A DNA stretch of 64,000 bases from Leptidea sinapis (GCF_905404315.1 NC_066297.1:372001-436000), one strand, 5' to 3'; counted from the stretch's first letter, positions 1-15,116 are shown. A program made the numbers and translations. Notes: generated by a model not told the origin, from the sequence alone.

Positions 1-1735
1 GTGATCATAATATTTCACGGCGGTCATCTCAGATTTGAAAATGATCCAAAAAATGTTTTCTGCACCCTCGAGAACCTCGGACACGATATCTATATTGCTG
101 CAAACATAATTGTTTGCGGCAGCCCTCTTGGATTTCAAAAATGATCACAGAATTGTTCTCTGCACCCTCGAGAACCTCGAACACGATATCCATATTGCTA
201 AAATCATAACTTCGTGCGACGACCATCTTGGATTTGAAAAATGATCACCAAATCGTTCTCTGCACCTTCGAGAACCTCGGACACGATATCTATATTGCTG
301 AAATCATAATTTTGTGCGGCGGCCGTCTTGGATTTCAAAACTGATCACAGAATTGTTCTCTGCACCCTGGAGAACCTGCGACACGGTATCCATATTGCTT
401 AAATCATAATTTTGTGCGGCGGCCACCTTGAATTTGAAAAATGATCACCAAATCGTTCTCAACACCCTCGAGAACCTCGGGTACGATATCCATATTGCTG
501 AAATCATAATTTTCTGTTGCGGCCATCTTGGATTTCAAATATGATCATAAAATCGTTCTCTGCACCCTCGAGAACCTCGGACACGATATCCATATTGGTG
601 AAAACATAAATGCGTGCGGCAGCCCTCTTGGTTTTCAAAAATGATCACAGAATAGTTCTCTGCACCCTAGAGAACCTCGGACACGATATCCATATTGCTA
701 AAATCATAATTTTGTGCAGCGGCCATCTTGGATTTCAAATATGATCACAAAATCGTTCTGAGCACCCTTGAGTACCTCGGACAAGATATCCATATTGCTG
801 ATAACATTATTGTTTGCGGCAGCCCTCTTGGATTTCAAAACTGATCACAGAATTGTTCTCTGCACCCTCGAGAACCTCGGACACGATATCCATATTGCTA
901 AAATCATAATTTTGTGCGGCGGCCATCTTGGATTTCAAAAATGATCACAGAATTGTTCTCTGCACCCTCGAGAACCTCGGACACGATATCCATACTGTTG
1001 TCATCAAAATTTTGCGCAGCGGCCATCTTGGATTTTTAAATTGATCCCAAAATCATTCTCTGCACCCTCGAGAATCTCGGACACGATATCCATATTGCTT
1101 AAATCATAATTTTGTGCGGCGGCCATCTTGAATTTGAAAAATGATCACCAAATCGTTCTCAACACCCTCGAGAACCTCGGGTACGATATCCATATTGCTG
1201 AAATCATAATTTTGTGTTGCGGCCATCTTGGATTTCAAATATGATCACAAAATCGTTCTCTGCACCCTCGAGAACCTCGGACACGATATCCATATTGCTG
1301 AAAACATAATTGTGTGCGGCAGCCCTCTTGGTTTTCAAAAATGATCACAGAATAGTTCTCTGCACCCTAGAGAACCTCGGACACGATATCCATATTGCTA
1401 AAATCATAATTTTGTGCGGCGGCCATCTTGGACTTGTAAAATGATCACAAAATCGTTCTCTGCACCCTCGAGAACCTCGAATACGATACACATAAAGTTG
1501 TCATCATGATTTTGCGCGACGACCATCTTGGAATTCAAAAATGATCCCAAAATCATTATCTGCACCCTCGAGAATCTCCGACAAGATATCCATATTTCTG
1601 AAATCATAACTTTGTGTGGCGGCCATCTTGGATTTCAAAAATTATCATAGAATTGTTCTCTGCACCCTCGAGAACCTCGGACACGATATCCATATTGCTG
1701 AAATCATAATTTTGAGCGGCGGACATCTTGGATTT
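1..1735 (+). repeat. 100-bp satellite, block B (first copy)
   Basis: Head-to-tail monomers of 100 bp start about every 100 bases (for example at 41, 141, 241). The consensus carries TGATCA at monomer positions 2-7, CTCGAG at 27-32, GATATC at 45-50 and GCGGCCATCTTG at 79-90. The block matches 17335-19069 at a constant offset of 17,334, down to private variants such as the 'tgcgacacgg' monomer near 377 and 17711 and the 'aaatgcgtgcggc' monomer near 607 and 17941. The match ends near 1735, where the second copy loses one A and switches to another monomer series. No gene is present. Open frames here are by-products of a 100-bp period with few stop codons. Confidence 0.93.
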
Positions 1736-2879
1736 CAAATATGATCACAAAATCGTTCTGAGCACCCTTGAGTACCTCGGACAAGATATCCATATTGTTG
1801 ATAACATTATTGTTTGCGGCAGCCCTCTTGGATTTCAAAACTGATCACAGAATTGTTCTCTGCACCCTCGAGAACCTCGGACACGATATCCATATTGCTA
1901 AAATCATAATTTTGTTCGGCGGCCATCTTGGATTTCAAAAATGATCACAGAATTGTTCTCTGCACCCTCGAGAACCTCGGGCACGATATCCATACTGTTG
2001 TCATCAAAATTTTGCGCAGCGGCCATCTTGGATTTTTAAATTGATCCCAAAATCATTCTCTGCACCCTCGAGAACCTCGGACACGATATCCATATTGCTT
2101 AAATCATAATTTTGTGCGGCGGCCATCTTGAATTTGAAAAATGATCACCAAATCGTTCTCAACACCCTCGAGAACCTCGGGTACGATATCCATATTGCTG
2201 AAATCATAATTTTCTGTTGCGGCCATCTTGGATTTCAAATATGATCACAAAATCGTTCTCTGCACCCTCGAGAACCTCGGACACGATATCCATATTGCTG
2301 AAAACATAATTGTGTGCGGCAGCCCTCTTGGTTTTCAAAAATGATCACAGAATAGTTCTCTGCACCCTAGAGAACCTCGGACACGATATCCATATTGCTA
2401 AAATCATAATTTTGTGCGACGGCCATCTTGGACTTGTAAAATGATCACAAAATCGTTCTCTGCACCCTCGAGAACCTCGAATACGATACACATAAAGTTG
2501 TCATCATTATTTTGCGCGACGACCATCTTGGAATTCAAAAATGATCCCAAAATCATTATCTGCACCCTCGAGATCTCCGACACGATATCCATATTTCTGA
2601 AATCATAATTTTGTGTGGCGGCCATCTTGGACTTGTAAAATTATCACAAAATCGTTCTCTGCACCCTCGAGAACCTCGAATACGATACACATAAAGTTGT
2701 CATCATGATTTTGCGCGACGACCATCTTTGAATTCAAAAATGATCATAAAATCATTATCTGCACCCTCGAGAATCTCCGACACGATATCCATATTTCTGA
2801 AATCATAATTTTGTGTGCGGCCATCTTGGATTTCAAAAATTATCATAGAATTGTTCTCTGCACCCTCGAGAACCTCGGA
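1736..2879 (+). repeat. 100-bp satellite, left-domain monomers
   Basis: This is continuous head-to-tail satellite. It repeats a cassette of monomer variants also seen at 700-1700: the 'cttgaatttg' variant, then the 'ctgttgcggcc' variant, then the 'agccctcttggttttc' variant, then the 'gacttgtaaaatg' variant, then the 'cataaagttgtcatcat' variant. A one-base deletion in the monomer near 2573 (CTCGAGATCTCC instead of CTCGAGAATCTCC) recurs at other cassette copies near 3970, 6113 and 16008, showing that whole cassettes were amplified. No gene is seen. Confidence 0.9.
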
Positions 2880-5407
2880 CACGATATCCATATTGCTGAA
2901 ATCATAATTTTGTGCGGCGGACATCTTGGATTTCAAATATGATCACAAAATCGTTCTGAGCACCCTTGAGTACCTCGGACAAGATATCCATATTGCTGAT
3001 AACATTATTGTTTGCGGCAGCCCTCTTGGATTTCAAAACTGATCACAGAATTGTTCTCTGCACCTTCGAGAACCTCGGACACGATATCCATATTGCTAAA
3101 ATCATAATTTTGTGCGGCGGCCATCTTGGATTTCAAAAATGATCACAGAATTGTTCTCTGCACCCTCGAGAACCTCGGGCACGATATCCATACTGTTGTC
3201 ATCAAAATTTTGCGCAGCGGCCATCTTGGATTTTTAAATTGATCCCAAAATCATTCTCTGCACCCTCGAGAATCTCGGACACGATATCTATATTGCTTAA
3301 ATCATAATTTTGTGCGGCGGCCATCTTGAATTTGAAAAATGATCACCAAATCGTTCTCAACACCCTCGAGAACCTCGGGTACGATATCCATATTGCTGAA
3401 ATCATAATTTTCTGTTGCGGCCATCTTGGATTTCAAATATGATCATAAAATCGTTCTCTGCACCCTCGAGAACCTCGGACACGATATCCATATTGCTGAA
3501 AACATAATTGTGTGCGGCAGCCCTCTTGGTTTTCAAAAATGATCACAGAATAGTTCTCTGCACCCTAGAGAACCTCGGACACGATATCCATATTGCTATA
3601 ATCATAATTTTGTGCGGCGGCCATCTTGGACTTGTAAAATGATCACAAAATCGTTCTCTGCACCCTCGAGAACCTCGAATACGATACACATAAAGTTGTC
3701 ATCATTATTTTGCGCGACGACCATCTTGGAATTCAAAAATGACCCCAAAATCATTATTTGCACCCTCGAGAATCTCCGACACGATATCCATATTTCTGAA
3801 ATCATAATTTTGTGTGGCGGCCATCTTGGACTTGTAAAATGATCACAAAATCGTTCTCTGCACCCTCGAGAACCTCGAATACGATACACATAAAGTTGTC
3901 ATCATTATTTTGCGCGACGACCATCTTGGAATTAAAAAATGATCCCAAAATCATTATCTGCACCCTCGAGATCTCCGACACGATATCCATATTTCTGAAA
4001 TCATAATTTTGTGTGGCGGCCATCTTGGATTTCAAAAATTATCATAGAATTGTTCTCTGCACCCTCGAGAACCTCGGACACGATATCCATATTGCTGAAA
4101 TCATAATTTTGTGCGGCGGACATCTAGGATTTCAAATATGATCACAAAATCGTTCTGAGCACCCTTGAGAACCTCGGACAAGATATTCATATTGCTGATA
4201 GCATTATTGTTTGCGGCAGCCCTCTTGGATTTCAAAAATGATCACAGAATTGTTCTCTGCACCCTCGAGAACCTCGGACACGATATCCATATTGCTAAAA
4301 TCATAATTTTGTGCGGCGGCCATCTTGAATATGAAAAATGTTCACCAAATCGTTATCTGCACCCTTGAGAACCTCGGACACGATATCCATATTGATAAAA
4401 TCATAATTTTGTGCGGCGGCCATCTTGGATTTGAAAAATGTTCACCAAATCGTTCTCTGCACCCTCGAGAACCTCGAATACGATACCCATAAAGTTGTCA
4501 TCATTATTTTGCGCGACGACCATCTTTGAATTCAAAAATGATCCCAAAATCATTCTCTGCACCCTCGAGAATCTCCGACACGATATCCATATTTCTGAAA
4601 TCATAATTTTGTGAGGCGGCCCTCTTGGATTTCAAAAATGATCACAGAATTGTTCTCTGCACCCTCGAGAACCTCGGACACGATATCCATATTGCTAAAA
4701 TCATAATTTTGTGCGGCGGCCATATTGGATATGAAAAATGTTCACCAAATCGTTCTATGCACCCTCGAGAACCTCGCATACGATATACATATTGCTGAAA
4801 CTATAATTTTGTGCGGCGGCCATCTTGGATTTCAAATATGATCACAAAATCGTTCTCTGCACCCTCGAGAACCTCGAATACGATACCCATAATGTTGTCA
4901 TCATAATTTTTGCGCGGTGGCCATTTTGGATTTCAAAAATGACCCGAAACCATTCTCTGCACCCTGAAAAATCTCGGACACGATATCCATATTGTTGAAA
5001 TCATAATTTTGTGCGACGGCCACCATGGATTTGAAAAATGATCACAAAATCGTTCTCTGCACCCGCGAGAACCTCGGATACGATACCCATAATGGAGTTA
5101 TCATACTATTGAGCGGCGGCCATATTGGATTTGAAAAATGATCACAAAATCGTTCTCTGCACCCTCGAGATACTCGGATACGATACCAATAATGTAGTGA
5201 TCATAATTTTGAGCGGTGACCATCTTGGATTTGAAAAATGATCACAAAATCGTTTTCTTCACTCTCGAGAACCTCGGATACGATACCCATATTTTTGTGA
5301 TCATAATATTTCACGGCGGTCATCTCAGATTTGAAAATGATCCAAAAAATGTTTTCTGCACCCTCGAGAACCTCGGACACGATATCTATATTGCTGCAAA
5401 CATAATT
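2880..5407 (+). repeat. satellite block A (first copy)
   Basis: The block matches about 15117-17445. The offset steps from about 12,237 to 12,037 because this copy has two extra monomers near 3600-3800. It steps to 12,038 because of a one-base indel near 4948 ('gacccgaaac' here, 'gatcccgaaac' in the other copy). The distal part (4900-5400) has the most divergent monomers of the window, with spellings such as 'gaccaccatgg', 'atttcacggcgg' and 'ctcagatttg', again shared with the second copy. The block is cut off at 5407, where its sister continues without a break. Confidence 0.88.
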
Positions 5408-5423
5408 AGGCACACTTAATAGG
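5408..5423. other. non-satellite filler at a deletion junction
   Basis: Satellite sequence stops after 'aacataatt' at 5407 and resumes in mid-monomer at about 5422-5424 with 'cacgatatcc'. The 16 bases between (AGGCACACTTAATAGG) do not fit the consensus and include AGGCAC, which is repeated at the resumption point. In the sister copy the sequence corresponding to 5407 (17445) runs on for about 870 bp before reaching the equivalent of 5424 (18316). I infer an internal deletion of roughly nine monomers, repaired with short filler DNA. An alternative is an extremely degenerate monomer fragment. Confidence 0.7.
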
Positions 5424-7660
5424 CACGATATCCATACTGTTGTCATCAAAATTTTGCGCAGCGGCCATCTTGGATTTTTAAATTGATCCCAAAATCATTT
5501 TCTGCACCCTCGAGAATCTCGGACACGATATCCATATTGCTTAAATCATAATTTTGTGCGGCGGCCATCTTGAATTTGAAAAATGATCACCAAATCGTTC
5601 TCAACACCCTCGAGAACCTCGGGTACGATATCCATATTGCTGAAATCATAATTTTCTGTTGCGGCCATCTTGGATTTCAAATATGATCATAAAATCGTTC
5701 TCTGCACCCTCGAGAACCTCGGACACGATATCCATATTGCTGAAAACATAATTGTGTGCGGCAGCCCTCTTGGTTTTCAAAAATGATCACAGAATAGTTC
5801 TCTGCACCCTAGAGAACCTCGGACACGATATCCATAATGTTGAAAGCATAATTTAGTGCGCTGGCCATCTTAGTTTTCAAAAATGATCCCAAAATCGTTC
5901 TCTGCACCCTCGAGAGCCTCAGGTACGATATCCATATTGCTGAAATCATAATTTTGTGTGGCGGCCATCTTGGACTTGTAAAATGATCACAAAATCGTTC
6001 TCTGCACCCTCGAGAACCTCGAATACGATACACATAAAGTTGTCATCATTATTTTGCGCGACGACCATCTTGGAATTAAAAAATGATCCCAAAATCATTA
6101 TCTGCACCCTCGAGATCTCCGACACGATATCCATATTTCTGAAATCATAATTTTGTATGGCGGCCATCTTGGACTTGTAAAATTATCACAAAATCGTTCT
6201 CTGCACCCTCGAGAACCTCGAATACGATACACATAAAGTTGTCATCATGATTTTGCGCGACGACCATCTTGGAATTCAAAAATGATCCCAAAATCATTAT
6301 TTGCACCCTCGAGAATCTCCGACACGATATCCATATTTCTGAAATCATAATTTTGTGTGGCGGCCATCTTGGATTTCAAAAATTATCATAGAATTGTTCT
6401 CTGCACCCTCGAGAACCTGGGACACGATATCCATATTGCTGAAATCATAATTTTGTGCGGCGGACATCTTGGATTTCAATATGATCACAAAATCGTTCTG
6501 AGCGCCCTTGAGAACCTCGGACACGATATCCATATTGCTGCAAACATAATTGTTTGCGGCAGCCCTCTTGGATTTCAAAAATGATCCCAAAATTGTTCTC
6601 TGCACCCTCGAGAATCTCGGACACGATATCAATATTGCTGAAAATAAAATTTTGTGCGGCGGCCATCTTGGATTTCAAAAATGATCACAAAATCGATCTC
6701 TGCACCATCGAGAATCTCGGACACGATATCCATATTGCTAAAATCATAATTTTGTGCGGCGGCCATCTTGGACATGTAAAATGTTTACAAAATCGTTTTC
6801 TGCAGCCTCGAGAACCTCGGATACGATACCCATAATGTTGAAAGCATAATTTAGTGCGCTGGCCTTCTAAGTTTTCAAAAATGATCACAAAATCGTTCTC
6901 TGCACCCTCGAGAAACTCGGACACGATATCCATATTGCTAAAATCATAATTTTGTGCGGCGGCCATCTTGGATTTGAAAAATGTTCACAAAATCATTTTC
7001 TGCAGCCTTGAGAACCTCGGATACGATACCCATAATGTTGAAAGCATAATTTAGTGCGCTGGCCTTCTAAGTTTTCAAAAATGATCCCAAAATCGTTCTC
7101 TGCACCCTCGAGAACCTCAGGTACGATATCCATATTGCTGAAATCATAATTTTGTGTGGCGGCCATCTTGGATTTCAAAAATTATCACAGAATTGTTCTC
7201 TGCACCCTCGAGAACCTCGGACACGATATCTATACTGTTGTCATCAAAATTTTGGACGGCGGCCATCTTGGATTTTAAAAATGATTACAAATTCGTTCTT
7301 TGCACCCTCGAGAACCTCGAATACGATACACATAAAGTTGTCATCATGATTTTGCGCGACGACCATCTTGGAATTCAAAAATGATCCCAAAATCATTATC
7401 TGCACCCTCGAGAATCTCCGACACGATATCCATATTTCTGAAATCATAATTTTGTGTGGCGGCCATCTTGGATTTCAAAAATTATCATAGAATTGTTCTC
7501 TGCACCCTCGAGAACCTCGGACACGATATCCATATTGCTGAAATCATAATTTTGTGCGGCGGACATCTTGGATTTCAAATATGATCACAAAATCGTTCTG
7601 AGCGCCCTTGAGAACCTCGAACACGATATCCATATTGCTAAAATCATAATTTTGTGCGGC
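5424..7660 (+). repeat. satellite block C (first copy)
   Basis: The block matches 18316-20550. The offset is 12,892 at the start, 12,593 in the middle and 12,893 at the end, so each copy has its own extra block of about three monomers (here about 5830-6130). It introduces monomer classes that dominate further right: 'gatacccataatgttgaaagc' followed by 'agtgcgctggcc', and 'ttttggacggcgg'. All monomers are on the same strand. No gene. Confidence 0.85.
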
Positions 7661-10600
7661 GGCCATCTTGGATTTGAAAAATGTTCACAAAATCATTTTC
7701 TGCAGCCTTGAGAACCTCGGATACGATACCCATAATGTTGAAAGCATAATTTAGTGCGCTGGCCTTCTAAGTTTTCAAAAATGATCCCAAAATCGTTCTC
7801 TGCACCCTCGAGAACCTCAGGTACGATATCCATATTGCTGAAATCATAATTTTGTGTGGCGGCCATCTTGGATTTCAAAAATGATCACAGAATTGTTCTC
7901 TGCACCCTCGAGAACCTCGGACACGATATCCATACTGTTGTCATCAAAATTTTGGGCGGCGGCCATCTTGGATTTTATAAATGATCCCAAAATCATTCTC
8001 TGCACCCTCGAGAATCTCGGAGACGATATCAATACTGCTGAAAATATAATTTTGTGCGGCGGCCATCTTGGATTTCAAAAATGATCACAAATTCGTTCTC
8101 TGCACCCTCGAGAATCTTGGACACGATATCCATATTGCTGAAAACATAATTGTGTGCGGCAGCCCTCTTGGTTTTCAAAAATGATCACAGAATAGTTCTC
8201 TGCACCCTAGAGAACCTTGGACACGATATCCATATTGCTAAAATCATAATTTTGTGCGGCGGCCATCTTGGACTTGTAAAATGATCACAAAATCGTTCTC
8301 TGCACCCTCGAGAACCTCGGGTTCGATACCCATAATGTTGTAATCATAATTTTGTGCAATGGCCATCTTCGTTTTCAAAAATGATCTCAAAATTGTTCTC
8401 TGCACCCTCGAGAACCTTAGGTACGATATCCATATTGATGAAATCATAATTTTGTGTGGCGGCCATCTTGGATTTCAAAAATGATCACAAAATTGTTCTC
8501 TGCATTCCGAGAACCTCGGGCACGATATCCATACTGTTGTCATCAAAATTTTGCGCAGCGGCCATCTTGGATTTTTAAATTGATCCCAAAATCATTCTCT
8601 GCACCCTCGAGAATCTCGGACACGATATCCATATTGCTAAAATCATAATTTTGTGCGGCGGCCATCTTGGATTTGAAAAATGTTCACAAAATCGTTTTCT
8701 GCAGCCTCGAGAACCTCGGATACGATACCCATAATGTTGAAAGCATAATTTAGTGCGCTGGCCATCTTAGTTTTTAAAAATGATCCCAAAATCGTTCTCT
8801 GCACCCTCGAGAACCTCAGGTACGATATCCATATTGCTGAAATCATAATTTTGTGTGGCGGCCATCTTGGATTTCAAAAATTATCACAGAATTGTTCTCT
8901 GCACCCTCGAGAACCTCGGACACGATATCTATACTGTTGTCATCAAAATTTTGGGCGGCGGCCATCTTTGATTTTATAAACGATCCCAAAATCATTCTCT
9001 GCACCCTCGAGAAACCCGGACACGATATCAATATTGCTGAAAATATAATTTTGTGCGGCGGCCATCTTGGATTTCAAAAATGATCACAAATTCGTTCTCT
9101 GCACCCTCGAGAATCTTGGACACGATATCCATATTGCTGAAAACATAATTGTGTGCGGCAGCCCTCTTGGTTTTCAAAAATGATCACAGAATAGTTCTTT
9201 GCACACTAGAGAACCTTGGACACGATATCCATATTGCTTAAATCATAATTTTGTGCGGCGGCCATCTTGAATTTGAAAAATGATCACCAAATCGTTCTCA
9301 ACACCCTCGAGAACCTCGGGTACGATATCCATATTGCTGAAATCATAATTTTCTGTTGCGGCCATCTTGGATTTCAAATATGATCATAAAATCGTTCTCT
9401 GCACCCTCGAGAACCTCGGACACGATATCCATATTGCTGAAAACATAATTGTGTGCGGCAGCCCTCTTGGTTTTCAAAAATGATCACAGAATAGTTCTCT
9501 GCACCCTAGAGAACCTCGGACACGATATCCATATTGCTAAAATCATAATTTTGTGCGGCGGCCATCTTGGACTTGTAAAATGATCACAAAATCGTTCTCT
9601 GCACCCTCGAGAACCTCGAATACGATACACATAAAGTTGTCATCATTATTTTGCGCGACGACCATCTTGGAATTCAAAAATGATCCCAAAATCATTATTT
9701 GCACCCTCGAGAATCTCCGACACGATATCCATATTTCTGAAATCATAATTTTGTGTGGCGGCCATCTTGGACTTGTAAAATTATCACAAAATCGTTCTCT
9801 GCACTCTCGAGAACCTCGAATACGATACACATAAAGTTGTCATCATGATTTTGCGCGACGACCATCTTGGAATTCAAAAATGATCCCAAAATCATTATTT
9901 GCACCCTCGAGAATCTCCGACACGATATCCATATTTCTGAAATCATAATTTTGTGTGCCGGCCATCTTGGATTTCAAAAATTATCAAAGAATTGTTCTCT
10001 GCACCCTCGAGAACCTCGGACACGATATCCATATTGCTGAAATCATAATTATGTGCGGCTTACATCTTGGATTTCAATATGATCACAAAATTGTTCTGAG
10101 CGCCCTTGAGAACCTCGGACACGATATCCATATTGCTGCAAACATAATTGTTTGCGGCAGCCCTCTTGGATTTCAAAAATGATCCCAAAATTGTTCTCTG
10201 CACCCTCGAGAATCTCGGACACGATATCAATATTGCTGAAAATAAAATTTTGTGCGGCAGCCCTCTTGGATTTCAAAAATGATCACAAAATCGTTCTCTG
10301 CACCCTCGAGAATCTCGGACACGATATCCATATTGCTAAAATTATAATTTTGTGGGGCGGCCATCTTGGATTTGAAAAATGTTCACAAAATCATTTTCTG
10401 CAGCCTCGAGAACCTCGGACACGATACCCATAATGTTGAAAGCATAATTTAGTGCGCTGGCCATCTTCGTTTTCAAAAATGATCCCAAAATCATTATCTG
10501 CACCCTCGAGAATCTCCGACACGATATCCATATTTCTGAAATCATAATTTTGTGTGGCGGCCATCTTGGATTTCAAAAATTATCATAGAATTGTTCTCTG

Positions 10601-13600
10601 CACCCTCGAGAACCTCGGACACGATATCCATATTGCTGAAAATAAAATTTTGTGCGGCGGCCATCTTGGATTTCAAAAATGATCACAAAATCGATCTCTG
10701 CACCCTCGAGAATCTCGGACACGATATCCATATTGCTAAAATCATAATTTTGTGCGGCGGCCATCTTGGACATGTAAAATGTTTACAAAATCGTTTTCTG
10801 CAGCCTCGAGAACCTCGGATACGATACCCATAATGTTGAAAGCATAATTTAGTGCGCTGGCCATCTAAGTTTTCAAAAATGATCCCAAAATCGTTCTCTG
10901 CACCCTCGAGAACCTCAGGTACGATATCCATATTGCTGAAATCATAATTTTGTGTGGCGGCCATCTTGGATTTCAAAAATGATCACAGAATTGTTCTCTG
11001 CACCCTCGAGAACCTCGGACACGATATCCATACTGTTGTCATCAAAATTTTGGGCGGCGGCCATCTTGGATTTTATAAATGATCCCAAAATCATTCTCTG
11101 CACCCTCGAGAATCTCGGAGACGATATCAATACTGCTGGAAATATAATTTTGTGCGGCGGCCATCTTGGATTTCAAAAATGATCACAAAATCGTTCTCTG
11201 CACCCTCGAGAATCTCGGACACGATATCCATATTGCTAAAATCATAATTTTGTGCGGCGGCCATCTTGGATTCGAAAAATGTTCACAAAATCATTTTCTG
11301 CAGCCTTTAGAACCTCGGATACGATACCCATAATGTTGAAAGCATAATTTAGTGCGCTGGCCATCTTAGTTTTCATAAATGATCCCAAAATCGTTCTCTG
11401 CACCCTCGAGAGCCTCAGGTACGATATCCATATTGCTGAAATCATAATTTTGTGTGGCGGCCATCTTGGATTTCAAAAATTATCACAGAATTGTTCTCTG
11501 CACCCTCGAGAACCTCGGACACGATATCTATACTGTTGTCATCAAAATTTTGGGCGGCGGCCATCTTGGATTTTAAAAATGATCACAAATTCGTTCTCTG
11601 CACCCTCGAGAATCTTGGAGACGATATCAATACTGCTGAAAATATAATATTGTGCGGCGGCCATCTTGGATTTCAAAAATGATCACAAAATCGTTCTCTG
11701 CACCCTCGAGAATCTCGGACACGATATCCATATTGCTAAAATTATAATTTTGTGCGCGGCCATCTTGGTTTTCAAAAATGATCACAGAATAGTTCTTTGC
11801 ACCCTAGACAACCTTGGACACGATATCCATATTGCTAAAATCATAATTTTGTGCGGCGGCCATCTTGGACTTGTAAAATGATCACAAAATCGTTCTCTGC
11901 ACACTCGAGAACCTCGGGTTCGATACCCATAATGTTGTAATCATAATTTTGTGCGATGGCCATCTTCGTTTTCAAAAATGATCCCAAAATTGTTCTCTGC
12001 ACCCTCGAGAACCTCGGGCACGATATCCATACTGTTGTCATCAAAATTTTGCGCAGCGGCCATCTTGGATTTTTAAATTGATCCCAAAATCATTCTCTGC
12101 ACCCTCGAGAATCTCGGACACGATATCCATATTGCTGAAATCATAATTTTGTGTGGCGGCCATCTTGGATTTGAAAAATGTTCACAAAATCGTTTTCTGC
12201 AGCCTCGAGAACCTCGGATACGATACCCATAATGTTGAAAGCATAATTTTGTGCGCTGGCCATCTTAGTTTTCAAAAATAATCCCAAAATCGTTCTCTGC
12301 ACCCTCGAGAACCTCGGGTACGATATCCATATTGCTGAAATCATAATTTCTGTTGCGGCCATCTTGGATTTCAAATATGATCATAAAATCGTTCTCTGCA
12401 CCCTCGAGAACCTCGGACACGATATCCATATTGCTGAAAATATAATTGTGTGCGGCAGCCCTCTTGGTTTTCATAAATGATCACAGAATAGTTCTCTGCA
12501 CCCTAGAGAACCTCGGACACGATATCCATATTGCTAAAATCATAATTTTGTGCGGCGGCCATCTTGGACTTGTAAAATGATCACAAAATCGTTCTCTGCG
12601 CCCTCGAGAACCTCGAATACGATACACATAAAGTTGTCATCATGATTTTGCGAGACGACCATCTTGGAATTCAAAAATGATCCCAAAATCATTATCTGCA
12701 CCCTCGAGAATCTCCGACACGATATCCATATTTCTGAAATCATAATTTTGTGTGGCGGCCATCTTGGATTTCAAAAATTATCATAGAATTGTTCTCTGCA
12801 CCCTCGAGAACCTCGGACACGATATCCATATTGCTGAAATCATAATTTTGTGCGGCGGACATCTTGGATTTCAAATATGATCACAAAATCGTTCTGAGCG
12901 CCCTTGAGAACCTCGGACACGATATCCATATTGCTAATATCATAATTTTGTGCGGCAGCCATCTTGGATTTGAAAAATGTTCACAAAATCGTTTTCTGCA
13001 GCCTCGAGATCCTCGGATACGATACCCATAATGTTGAAAGCATAATTTAGTGCGCTGGCCATCTAAGTTTTCAAAAATGATCCCAAAATCGTTCTCTGCA
13101 CCCTCGAGAACCTCAGGTACGATATCCATATTGCTGAAATCATAATTTTGTGTGGCGGCCATCTTGGATTTCAAAAATTATCACAGAATTGTTCTCTGCA
13201 CCCTCGAGAACCTCGGACACGATATCCATAATGTTGTCATCAAAATTTTGGGCGGCGGCCATCTTGGATTTTATAAATGATCCCAAAATCATTCTCTGCA
13301 CCCTCGAGAATCTCGGAGACGATATCAATGCTGCTGAAAATATAATATTGTGCGGCGGCCATCTTGGATTTCAAAAATGATCATAAAATCGTTCTCTGCA
13401 CCCTCGAGAATCTCGGACACGATATCCATATTGCTAAAATCATAATTTTGTGCGGCGGCCATCTTGGATTTGAAAAATGTTCACAAAATCATTTTCTGCA
13501 GCCTCGAGAACCTCGGACACGATACCCATAATGCTGAAAGCATAATTTAGTGCGCTGGCCATCTTAGTTTTCAAAAATGATCCCAAAATCGTTCTCTGCA

Positions 13601-15116
13601 CCCTCGAGAACCTCAGGTACGATATCCATATTGCTGAAATCATAATTTTGTGTGGCGGCCATCTTGGATTTCAAAAATTATCACAGAATTGTTCTCTGCA
13701 CCCTCGAGAACCTCGGACACGATATCTATACTGTTGTCATCAAAATTTTGGGCGGCGGCCATCTTTGATTTTATAAACGATCCCAAAATCATTCTCTGCA
13801 CCCTCGAGAAACTCGGACACGATATCAATATTGCTGAAAATATAATTTTGTGCGGCGGCCATCTTGGATTTCAAAAATGATCACAAATTCGTTCTCTGCA
13901 CCCTCGAGAATCTTGGACACGATATCCATATTGCTGAAAACATAATTGTGTGTGGCGGCCATCTTGGATTTCAAAAATGATCACAGAATTGTTCTCTGCA
14001 CCCTCGAGAACCTCGGGCACGATATCCATACTGTTGTCATCAAAATTTTGCGCAGCGGCCATCTTGGATTTTTAAATTGATCCCAAAATCATTCTCTGCA
14101 CCATCGAGAAACTCGGACACGATATCAATATTGCTGAAAATATAATTTTGTGCGGCGGCCATCTTGGATTTCAAAAATGATCTCAAATTCGTTCTCTGCA
14201 CCCTCGAGAATCTTGGACACGATATCCATATTGCTGAAAACATAATTGTGTGCGGCAGCCCTCTTGGTTTTCAAAAATGATCACAGAATAGTTCTTTGCA
14301 CCCTAGAGAACCTTGGACACGATATCCATATTGCTTAAATCATAATTTTGTGCGGCGGCCATCTTGGACTTGTAAAATGATCACAAAATCGTTCTCTGCA
14401 CACTCGAGAACCTCGGGTTCGATACCCATAATGTTGTAATCATAATTTTGTGCGATGGCCATCTTCGTTTTCAAAAATGATCCCAAAATTGTTCTCTGCA
14501 CCCTCGAGAACCTCAGGTACGATATCCATATTGCTAAAATCATAATTTTGTGCGGCGGCCATCTTGGATTTGAAAAATGTTCACAAAATCATTTTCTGCA
14601 GCCTCGAGAACCTCGGATACGATACTCATAATATTGAAAGCATAATTTTGTGCGCTGGCCATCTTAGTTTTCAAAAATGATCCCAAAATGTTCTCTGCAC
14701 CCTCGAGAACCTCGGACACGATATCCATATTGCTGAAAACATAATTGTTTGCAGCAGCCCTCTTGGATTTCAAAAATGATCACAGAACTGATCTCTGCAC
14801 CCTCGAAAACCTCGGACACGATATCCATATTGCTAAAATCATAATTTTGTGGGGCGGCCATATTGGATTTGTAAAATTATCACAAAATCGTTCTCTGCAC
14901 CCTCGAGAACCTCGAATACGATACACATAAAGTTTTCATCATTATTTTGCGCGACGACCATCTTGGAATTCAAAAATGATCCCAAAATTGTTTTCTGCAC
15001 CCTCGAGAACCTCAGGTATGATATCCATATTGATGAAATCATAATTTTGTGTGGCGGCCATCTTGGATTTCAAAAATGATCACAGAATTGTTTTCTGCAC
15101 CCTCGAGAACCTCGGG
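7661..15116 (+). repeat. 100-bp satellite, left domain, mixed monomer classes
   Basis: Uninterrupted head-to-tail satellite. Monomer classes alternate in short variable series, for example 7861-8500, 8862-9500 and 13161-13900, which share the 'ttatcacag', 'ttgggcggcgg' and 'gattttataaa' classes. Local insertions or losses of whole monomers are frequent, but single-base indels are few, so phase is kept for kilobases. One exception is the 'gtgcgcggcc' spelling near 11753, which lacks one base. No gene, no RNA gene and no transposon fragment were seen. Confidence 0.9.
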
